In this document: piece by piece, positions 1 to 3,916 of the stretch
How the letters are laid out: each line of letters begins with the position of its first letter
Numbering within the stretch: position 1 is the stretch's first letter
Made by a program: the position numbers and the translations under genes
Source: Phycisphaerales bacterium
Lineage (GTDB): Bacteria; Planctomycetota; Phycisphaerae; Sedimentisphaerales; Anaerohalosphaeraceae
DNA: 5,248 bases
Direction: 5' to 3'
Assembly: GCA_011055475.1 (NCBI GenBank)
Contig: DSDH01000587.1
Span: 1-5,248, forward strand
Notes under the pieces: model-generated
What the model was told of the DNA's origin: nothing
Database searches by the model: none
The model's input: only the letters and a program-made list of their open reading frames with translations

Positions 1-1
1 G

Positions 2-85
2 ACCGACCAGGCCATCGACCAGCTCGTCTACGAGCTCTACGGCCTGACCGATGAAGAAATCCGGATCGTGGAGGAGGTCAGGTGA
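2..85 (+). CDS. C-terminal end of a DNA methyltransferase / restriction-modification protein (partial)
   Basis: Only the last 27 codons are in the window; the gene begins to the left. The readable tail contains IDQLVYELYGLTDEEIRIVE and ends with a TGA at 83-85. A tail of the form ID-LVYELYGLT-EEI-IVE is, from family knowledge, very common at the C-terminus of large N6-adenine methyltransferases with a TaqI-like specificity domain (Eco57I/type IIG-like and related class I SAM-dependent enzymes). These proteins methylate, and sometimes also cut, host or foreign DNA. No catalytic motif lies inside the window, so the assignment rests on the tail alone. The stop overlaps the GTG start of the next gene, which implies one transcript and translational coupling. 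The same tail is found again at 1124-1177. Confidence 0.72.
   Translation, partial: TDQAIDQLVYELYGLTDEEIRIVEEVR
41..63 (+). repeat. 23-base direct repeat, copy 1 (in the methyltransferase 3' end)
   Basis: These 23 bases are identical to 1124-1146 and encode GLTDEEIR in the methyltransferase tail. Weaker similarity continues to about 73. The second copy is 1,083 bases downstream, on the other side of the DUF3800 gene. Confidence 0.9.
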
Positions 86-903
86 CCGACGGTTCGGTTG
101 TCCATCACTATTACGTTGATGAGGCGGGGGACTTGACGCTCTTTGACAAGAGGGGCAGGATCCTTGTCGGCACTCCCGGCGTTTCTCAGTTCTTCTTCGT
201 CGGCGTGGCGCACTTACCCGATCCCGAACATGCTGCGGTTGAGCTTGATACGCTCCGCCGTCGCCTTCTGGCCGATCCCTATTTCCAGGGTGTGCCCTCG
301 ATGCAACCGGCGACCAAGAAGACGGCCCTCTGCTTCCATGCAAAGAACGACTTGCCGGAAGTCCGAAGAGAAGTCTTTCGACTCTTACCCACCTTGAATG
401 CGAAAGTGCAGGTCGCCATTCGCAGGAAACTCGACCTTGCCAAGATGGCCCAATCCGCATCACGGCGGCTTGGTCAGAAGCTCAGCCCCGACAGGGTTTA
501 TGATGACCTGGTCAAGCGCCTGTTCAGAAACCTTCTTCACAAGGCGGACGAGAATCGCGTGGTGTTTTCCATTCGTGGCAACTCCACACGGCAAGTGGCG
601 TTGGAGCGGGCGCTGGACCGGGCACGGGCGAACTTCCGGAAGAAATTTCACATTGCGACCCAAAGCCACCTTCAGATTCGCGCGGCCTATCCCCACGAAG
701 TCGCCGGCCTTCAGGTCGTGGATTATTACCTGTGGGCATTACAGCGAATGTTCGAACGGCATGAAGACCGGTTCTTCAACCTGCTCGGGCCCGGCTTCCG
801 GCTGATCATGGACTTGGATGACCAGCGAAACAAAGGCTACGGGGAGTGGTACAGCGATTCGAATCCCTTGACTCTGGAAAAAATAAAGCCTACAGCAGGC
901 TAG
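82..903 (+). CDS. DUF3800 domain-containing protein
   Basis: A 273-residue protein of the DUF3800 family, whose biochemical activity is not established. The family hallmarks are visible: an N-terminal DE motif in YVDEAGD (residues 11-17, D13/E14) and a C-terminal QxxD motif in LQVVDYYLWALQR (Q211, D214). Between them lie FHAKND (85-90) and a basic helical middle region. The acidic pair plus a distant Asp in an alpha/beta protein has prompted comparison with RNase H-like nucleases, but that is inference. The GTG start at 82 overlaps the TGA of the methyltransferase, with GGAGG at 73-77 four bases before it. Any later start would approach or remove the DE motif. Its length is normal for the family and the frame is intact. 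Coupling to a methyltransferase suggests an accessory role in a restriction-modification or phage-defence locus. Its DNA looks less GC-rich than the genes at the right of the window, consistent with a mobile origin. Confidence 0.9.
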   Translation: MTDGSVVHHYYVDEAGDLTLFDKRGRILVGTPGVSQFFFVGVAHLPDPEHAAVELDTLRRRLLADPYFQGVPSMQPATKKTALCFHAKNDLPEVRREVFRLLPTLNAKVQVAIRRKLDLAKMAQSASRRLGQKLSPDRVYDDLVKRLFRNLLHKADENRVVFSIRGNSTRQVALERALDRARANFRKKFHIATQSHLQIRAAYPHEVAGLQVVDYYLWALQRMFERHEDRFFNLLGPGFRLIMDLDDQRNKGYGEWYSDSNPLTLEKIKPTAG

Positions 904-1123
904 GCACAGGCTGGTCAGGCCAGCCCGGCACCCGGCATGAAGCCGACTTTCACCTGCTCCAGGCTCCAATTACAGTATACACGCCTCGGCGGACAAGTCA
1001 AGTGTCGCGAACGGTGTTCGGCCATAATCGCGGCGGGTCCGACATCCGTGGGCTCATCGTTTTGGGCAGCAAGTGCTTTTGGAACCGCATGTTACAGGGC
1101 CCTTGGGGGCACAGCGTCTTCGC
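904..1123. other. Spacer without a recognisable gene
   Basis: This stretch holds the hairpin at 909-925 and a small perfect inverted repeat (CGAAC at 1008-1012, GTTCG at 1016-1020). I recognise no protein in any frame. The frame that leads into the methyltransferase-tail copy is open only from 1028, after a TAA at 1025-1027, and its residues before 1124 do not resemble the methyltransferase C-terminus. It may be decayed sequence. Confidence 0.5.
909..925 (+). terminator. Short GC-rich hairpin just after DUF3800, possible weak terminator
   Basis: GGCTGG at 909-914 pairs perfectly with CCAGCC at 920-925 around a five-base loop, beginning five bases after the DUF3800 stop. There is no T-run after it, so it does not meet the usual rule for an intrinsic terminator. 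It could stabilise the 3' end of the mRNA or assist factor-dependent termination. Confidence 0.3.
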
Positions 1124-1146
1124 GGCCTGACCGATGAAGAAATCCG
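1124..1146 (+). repeat. 23-base direct repeat, copy 2
   Basis: Identical to 41-63 and translated in the same frame as GLTDEEIR, followed by IVEQQ where copy 1 has IVEEV. Sequence upstream of the repeat does not match copy 1 beyond scattered positions, so the duplication begins abruptly at about 1124. Confidence 0.9.
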
Positions 1147-1177
1147 AATCGTCGAACAGCAGGGTGCGAACGTATGA
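1124..1177 (+). pseudogene. Remnant of a methyltransferase C-terminus
   Basis: Reading from 1124 gives GLTDEEIRIVEQQGANV and a TGA at 1175-1177. The first eleven residues are the same as the end of the partial methyltransferase at the left edge. No methyltransferase body precedes it, and the frame is closed by a TAA at 1025-1027. It is therefore an orphan gene tail, left by a duplication, an insertion or loss of a second R-M gene. The last residues and the stop codon come from the 8-base repeat array starting at 1164, so the original tail seems to have been cut or overwritten by that array. Convergent similarity is unlikely because the identity is at nucleotide level, over 23 consecutive bases. 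Confidence 0.6.
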
Positions 1178-1203
1178 ACGTTCGAAGGTGTGAACGTGTG
1201 AAG
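1161..1203 (+). repeat. Left inverted arm: five tandem 8-base units (GTNNGAAC)
   Basis: Five contiguous units begin at 1164: GTGCGAAC, GTATGAAC, GTTCGAAG, GTGTGAAC, GTGTGAAG. The consensus is GTNNGAAC, with variation mainly at positions 3-4. Positions 1161-1202 are complementary to 2082-2123 read backwards, without gaps and with 8 mismatches in 42. The arm ends ten bases before the ribosome site of the S23 gene. Confidence 0.9.
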
Positions 1204-1212
1204 GGGGCCGAT

Positions 1213-1218
1213 GGGAGG
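1213..1218 (+). promoter_or_regulatory. Ribosome binding site that decides the S23 gene start
   Basis: GGGAGG at 1213-1218 lies eight bases before the ATG at 1227. A GTG at 1218 is in frame, but it overlaps this site and would have no ribosome site of its own, so the ATG is preferred. Confidence 0.6.
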
Positions 1219-1226
1219 TGTGCACG

Positions 1227-1988
1227 ATGGGCAACGTAGCGAGGTGTTTTGAGGACTTGGACGTCTATCAGCGGGCCAGGGAGCTGACCAACACCGTCTA
1301 TTCGCTCACGCGCGACGGTCCCTTCGCGCGGGATCATGCCCTGACCAACCAGATCCGCCGCGCCTGCCTGTCTATCGTCTCCAACATCGCCGAGGGGTTC
1401 GAGCGGGGCACGACCACGGAATTCGTTCAGTTCCTCTATGTCGCCAAGGGGTCCTGCGGCGAGGTCCGCGCACAACTGCATGTCGCCCGCGACCAAGGGT
1501 ATCTGTCCGACGGACAATACAGGACTGTCCTCGATCTGGCCAGACACACCAGCAGCATGTTGTCCAGCTTCATCGCCCACATCCAGGGCTCTGGCTATCG
1601 AGGTGAGAAACTCGAACGCCCCAAACGCCTGGCGCGCACGTGCGAGACGACCCCGTCGCCGGCTGAGCCGGCCCAGTCACAGGTTCATCCGTTCTCACGG
1701 TCAGACGTTCATGCCCCGTCCGGCCCCGAGGTTGGCCCGGATGGCCGAAAGAGGCACATCGCCATCCGCGAGCGTTACCCTAACGCCTATGACCCCTGGT
1801 CGTTGCAGGACGAGGCCGCCTTGGCTGAGGCGTTTCATCGAGGCCGCTCTGTCATGGAACTGGCCCATGAGTTCGGCCGCGGGCCTAACGCTATCCGCTC
1901 GCGCCTCCGTAAGCTGGGCTTGGTAACGTCCGCAGCCCCGCCGCCTTCCATTGAGCCGGGAGGGCCGGCCACCGGGGACGGCCCGTAG
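1227..1988 (+). CDS. Four-helix-bundle (S23/IVP-type) protein fused to a helix-turn-helix-like C-terminal domain
   Basis: A 253-residue protein with two parts. Residues 1-125 are an S23-type four-helix bundle: the opening FEDLDVYQRARELT, an internal LTNQIRRACLSIVSNIAEGFERG (start about 39) and EFVQFLYVAKGSCGEVRAQL (65-84) are the family signature. These small proteins are encoded by intervening sequences of some 23S rRNA genes and by many free-standing loci; they form pentameric basic bundles related to Avd of diversity-generating retroelements, and their role is poorly known. S23 proteins usually end near residue 120-130. Here a Pro/Ser-rich linker (about 130-175) follows, then about 60 residues with YPNAYDPWSLQDEAALAEAF, an ELAHEFGR turn and AIRSRLRKLGL (222-232). 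That pattern fits a SANT/HTH-like DNA-binding module seen at the ends of other bacterial proteins. Residues 153-163 are encoded by an 8-base repeat array, so the fusion joint coincides with repeat DNA. Inverted arrays flank the gene. A weak point is whether the fusion is functional or a read-through of two former genes. Confidence 0.88.
   Translation: MGNVARCFEDLDVYQRARELTNTVYSLTRDGPFARDHALTNQIRRACLSIVSNIAEGFERGTTTEFVQFLYVAKGSCGEVRAQLHVARDQGYLSDGQYRTVLDLARHTSSMLSSFIAHIQGSGYRGEKLERPKRLARTCETTPSPAEPAQSQVHPFSRSDVHAPSGPEVGPDGRKRHIAIRERYPNAYDPWSLQDEAALAEAFHRGRSVMELAHEFGRGPNAIRSRLRKLGLVTSAAPPPSIEPGGPATGDGP
1683..1714 (+). repeat. Internal array of four 8-base units within the S23-HTH gene
   Basis: Four contiguous units in the same orientation as the right arm: GTTCATCC, GTTCTCAC, GGTCAGAC, GTTCATGC, against the consensus GTTCNNAC. 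They are translated as VHPFSRSDVHA (residues 153-163), the linker between the two domains. Two of the four units depart from the consensus at the last positions, so this is the most decayed of the three arrays. Confidence 0.7.
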
Positions 1989-2072
1989 GGCGTATGGTCC
2001 GCCACGCCCGCCGGGGGTGGCAGCCACAGGGTCCCGGCTGGCCGGGAAAATGGATGGTCCAGGCCTTCCGAC
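1989..2072. other. Palindrome-rich intergenic DNA after the S23-HTH gene
   Basis: No gene is seen here. The stretch contains GCCAC (2001-2005) facing GTGGC (2017-2021), the perfect palindrome GTGGCAGCCAC (2017-2027), and a hairpin TCCCGG/CCGGGA (2032-2037 with 2042-2047, four-base loop). No T-run follows on either strand, so none is a standard intrinsic terminator. It could act as a REP-like structured 3' region or as part of the flanking element. Confidence 0.5.
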
Positions 2073-2123
2073 GCTCGCACGTTCTTACGTTCCCACATTC
2101 TCACGTTCACACGTTCCCACCCT
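2073..2123 (+). repeat. Right inverted arm: six tandem 8-base units (GTTCNNAC)
   Basis: Six contiguous units occupy 2073-2120: GCTCGCAC, GTTCTTAC, GTTCCCAC, ATTCTCAC, GTTCACAC, GTTCCCAC. The reverse complement has the same consensus as the left arm, GTNNGAAC. The segment 2082-2123 pairs with 1161-1202. If both arms are transcribed, the RNA could form a long imperfect stem enclosing the S23-HTH message. Confidence 0.92.
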
Positions 2124-2244
2124 TTGCCCCGGCCACATAATCGTGCCGGTCTGTCGCACGTGCCCTGGCAACACGTTTGGACCGGTCGTTGAAGAGGTGA
2201 ATTGTGTTGCCCGGAGGGCCCGCGTGTGGTATCCAGATAGCCGA

Positions 2245-2265
2245 CCCCGCCGGTGTGCGGCGGGG
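2245..2265 (+). promoter_or_regulatory. Strong GC hairpin in the leader of the YbjQ operon
   Basis: CCCCGCCG (2245-2252) pairs perfectly with CGGCGGGG (2258-2265) around a GTGTG loop. It ends 37 bases before the TTG start of the first YbjQ gene. There is no T-run, so termination is not the obvious role. A leader element that affects mRNA stability or attenuation is possible, or it may simply close the upstream element. Confidence 0.45.
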
Positions 2266-2289
2266 GTGAGCCTGTGGCTGTCCGCTGGT

Positions 2290-2297
2290 AAGGAGGT
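2290..2297 (+). promoter_or_regulatory. Near-perfect Shine-Dalgarno that decides a TTG start
   Basis: AAGGAGGT at 2290-2297 stands five bases before TTG at 2303. The full-strength site and ideal spacing argue for the rare TTG over the in-frame GTG at 2312. Confidence 0.75.
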
Positions 2298-2302
2298 CTG
2301 TC

Positions 2303-2644
2303 TTGATCGTCGTGAACACGGAGTATATCCCCGGCAAGAGGATCGTGGCCATTAAGGGGCTGGTTCAGGGCAACACGGTCCGGGCCAAGCACATCGGCAA
2401 GGACATCGGGGCGTCGTTGAAGAACATCGTCGGCGGCGAGCTGAAGGGCTACACCGAGCTGCTCGTGGAATCCCGACGCGAGGCCTTGAGCCGGATGCTG
2501 GCCCAGGCCGAGGAGTTGGGCTGCAACGCCGTGGTGAACGTCCGATTTGCGACGAGCTCGATCACCTCCGGCGCCGCGGAGCTGTATTGCTACGGGACGG
2601 CCGTGGTGGTGGAAGAGGCCCCGGCACCCGGCGGCACGGTGTAG
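2303..2644 (+). CDS. YbjQ-family (UPF0145) protein, 'heavy-metal-binding domain', first paralogue
   Basis: A 113-residue soluble protein that spans the whole YbjQ/UPF0145 domain (E. coli YbjQ is about 107 residues). Recognisable family features are the early beta strands ending GLVQGNTVRAKHIGKDI, the core NIVGGELKGYTELL (41-54), the amphipathic helix SRREALSRMLAQAEELGCNAVVNVRF (57-82) and the closing strand YCYGTAVVVEE (95-105). The family forms pentameric beta-rich assemblies and is labelled 'heavy metal-binding' by domain databases, but function is not settled. C74 and C96 are present, with no obvious metal cluster. It starts at TTG 2303. The next gene begins nine bases after its stop and encodes a membrane-anchored relative, so the two products probably work, and perhaps assemble, together. 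Confidence 0.9.
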   Translation: MIVVNTEYIPGKRIVAIKGLVQGNTVRAKHIGKDIGASLKNIVGGELKGYTELLVESRREALSRMLAQAEELGCNAVVNVRFATSSITSGAAELYCYGTAVVVEEAPAPGGTV

Positions 2645-2653
2645 GAGGCGGCC

Positions 2654-3109
2654 ATGGAAGGGCTCTTTGTACTGGGCATGAGCGTGAGCCTGGTCGTGGT
2701 CGGGCTCATCGCGGGTCGGGCGGTCGAGGCCAAGCACCTGCGGGACCTGGCGATACGGGAGCAGGCCCTGCGGCACGTGGCGACGTGCAACCTGCGTCGG
2801 TTGCCGGCCAATCTGGCGGTGCAGGAGGCGTTCCTTGTGACCGGCACCGTGGCGGTCGCCAACGACTATTTCAAGACGTTCGCATCGGGGCTGCGCAACC
2901 TGTTCGGCGGCGAGATGCGCAGCTATCGCTCGCTGATGGAGCGGGCGCGGCGGGAGGCGATGTGCCGGATGCTGGCGCAGGCCGATGCGGCCGGGGCGCG
3001 GATCGTGTGGAACGTGCGCTACGAGACGGCGTGCCTCCACGGCCAGGAGCGCAACAAACCCGGCGGGGTGGAGGTGATCGTCTACGGGACGGCATTGAAG
3101 ACGGCGTGA
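2654..3109 (+). CDS. Membrane-anchored YbjQ-family (UPF0145) protein, second paralogue
   Basis: A 151-residue protein. Residues 4-21 (LFVLGMSVSLVVVGLIAG) are one hydrophobic segment, followed by a charged helix (22-45, AVEAKHLRDLAIREQALRH) and then a YbjQ-type domain from about residue 58 to the end. The domain aligns by eye with the preceding gene: GLRNLFGGEMRSYRSLMERARREA corresponds to SLKNIVGGELKGYTELLVESRREA, CRMLAQADAAGARIVWNVRYET to SRMLAQAEELGCNAVVNVRFAT, and VIVYGTALKT to LYCYGTAVVV. It is therefore a diverged tandem duplicate that gained, or kept, a membrane anchor. AGGAGG at 2643-2648 lies five bases before the ATG and overlaps the stop of the first gene. The segment could be an uncleaved anchor or a signal peptide; the absence of a signal-peptidase-like site favours an anchor. 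The stop overlaps the protease start. Confidence 0.87.
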   Translation: MEGLFVLGMSVSLVVVGLIAGRAVEAKHLRDLAIREQALRHVATCNLRRLPANLAVQEAFLVTGTVAVANDYFKTFASGLRNLFGGEMRSYRSLMERARREAMCRMLAQADAAGARIVWNVRYETACLHGQERNKPGGVEVIVYGTALKTA

Positions 3110-3849
3110 AAGACGAGTATTTCAGTGCGAATAATGAGCCGGCCTTGCACGGCGGCGGGTTCAAAGCGGACCCGGCCGAGCGCCGCGCGGATCGTTCACG
3201 CGTGCCACGGGGGAATATCGAGGCGGCCCGTGACTCGGTCCTGAACGAGCCGGCGCTGGGGGCAACCGGGCCCGAAGGGCAGATCGGGGCGTGGATTGCC
3301 GAGCGGCGGGCGGCGTGTTCCACCGCGGGCAACGTCGCGGTGACGCTGGCGGCGGCCCTGGCGGCCGGGCCTTTCGCCGTCGTGGGGGCGTTCCTGTCCG
3401 GGCAGCGGGGCTGGTCCGGCCTGGCATACATGGTGTTCTTCGCGCCGATCATCGAAGAGTTGCTCAAGCAGTCGGGGATGGTGTTCCTGCTGGAGAGGTA
3501 CCCGTATCGGCTGTTCGCCCGCTGGCAGTTCGTGGTCTCCGCGGTGGTGGCGGCGCTGTGTTTTGCGGTGATCGAGAACCTGTTGTATACGGGCCTGTAC
3601 GTGCGGCCGGGGGACGTGCGGTCCTGGGAGATGTTCGTGGTGTTTCGCTGGACGGTGCCCACGGCGATGCACGTGGCCGCGTCGGTGGTGGCCTCGCTGG
3701 GGCTGGTGCGGGTCTGGCGCAAGCAGCAGGCCGACGGCCGGCCGGCGGACCTGGCGGCGGCGTTCGGGTACTTTGTCGCGGCCATCGCCGTCCATGGTGT
3801 GTACAACCTGCTGGCGATTCCGCTGGGTTACGTCCTGTTCGCCCGGTGA
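3106..3849 (+). CDS. PrsW-family glutamic intramembrane protease
   Basis: A 247-residue membrane protein of the PrsW/M82 family (CPBP-like superfamily). B. subtilis PrsW makes the first cut in anti-sigma factor RsiW. The family motifs are present in order: EELLK (E117, E118, K121) in YMVFFAPIIEELLKQSG, FAVIEN (F153, E157, N158), TAMHVAAS (H189), and AVHGVYN (H230, N234). About six to seven hydrophobic segments lie between residue 75 and the C-terminus. The GTG at 3106 overlaps the TGA of the preceding gene, so translation is coupled. The frame stays open far upstream, but that part runs through the YbjQ genes and is only a shadow. Residues 1-70 are hydrophilic and contain NEPAL twice (10-14 and 47-51), an unusual cytoplasmic extension of unknown role. 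Active-site residues look intact. The likely substrate is not shown by the sequence; the anchored YbjQ protein just upstream is a candidate by context only. Confidence 0.88.
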   Translation: MKDEYFSANNEPALHGGGFKADPAERRADRSRVPRGNIEAARDSVLNEPALGATGPEGQIGAWIAERRAACSTAGNVAVTLAAALAAGPFAVVGAFLSGQRGWSGLAYMVFFAPIIEELLKQSGMVFLLERYPYRLFARWQFVVSAVVAALCFAVIENLLYTGLYVRPGDVRSWEMFVVFRWTVPTAMHVAASVVASLGLVRVWRKQQADGRPADLAAAFGYFVAAIAVHGVYNLLAIPLGYVLFAR

Positions 3850-3864
3850 GCGATTCCGAACGCG

Positions 3865-3891
3865 TTACCCACAGAACCTGCCGAATATAAA
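3865..3891 (+). promoter_or_regulatory. Possible sigma-70-like promoter for the Asp-box gene
   Basis: TATAAA at 3886-3891 is a good -10 element in otherwise GC-rich DNA. The best -35 candidate, TTACCC at 3865-3870, is weak and only 15 bases away. It lies in the 67-base gap before the next gene, which suggests that gene has its own promoter. Confidence 0.3.
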
Positions 3892-3916
3892 GACGGGACA
3901 TATCAAGAGCGGGGAG

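Larger units (their letters stand above)
2124..2302. other. Leader region of the YbjQ/PrsW operon
   Basis: No coding region is recognised. Besides the hairpin at 2245-2265, it holds CCTGTGGCTG at 2271-2280, which is the exact inverse of CAGCCACAGG at 2021-2030 on the other side of the right array. I see no convincing sigma-70 promoter pair, although transcription of the operon probably starts here. Confidence 0.45.

Noticed and set aside
846..1137. Two short plus-strand frames after DUF3800 (846-1130 and 937-1137)
   Set aside because: There is no ribosome site and no recognisable protein. One overlaps the DUF3800 end out of frame, and both run through the spacer and the orphan methyltransferase tail in the wrong frame.
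1164..2120. The arrays as a CRISPR locus
   Set aside because: The units are only 8 bases, contiguous and degenerate, with no spacers, and no cas gene is present.
1161..2123. The inverted arms as terminal repeats of an insertion sequence
   Set aside because: No transposase is encoded between them, the arms are tandem microsatellite-like units instead of a unique terminal sequence, and I see no target-site duplication at the outer edges.
1161..2123. A true 23S rRNA intervening sequence
   Set aside because: The sequence on both sides is a methyltransferase remnant and the YbjQ operon leader. No 23S rRNA sequence is present, so only the architecture is similar.
1835..3040. A 401-codon open frame on the minus strand
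   Set aside because: It runs antisense through the S23-HTH end, the repeat array and both YbjQ genes. It has no domain signature, and low-complexity His/Pro/Arg content points to a shadow.
2587..3105. Upstream extension of the protease reading frame
   Set aside because: The frame is open but overlaps the anchored YbjQ gene out of frame and gives Gly/Arg-rich nonsense. GTG at 3106, overlapping the preceding TGA, is the supported start.
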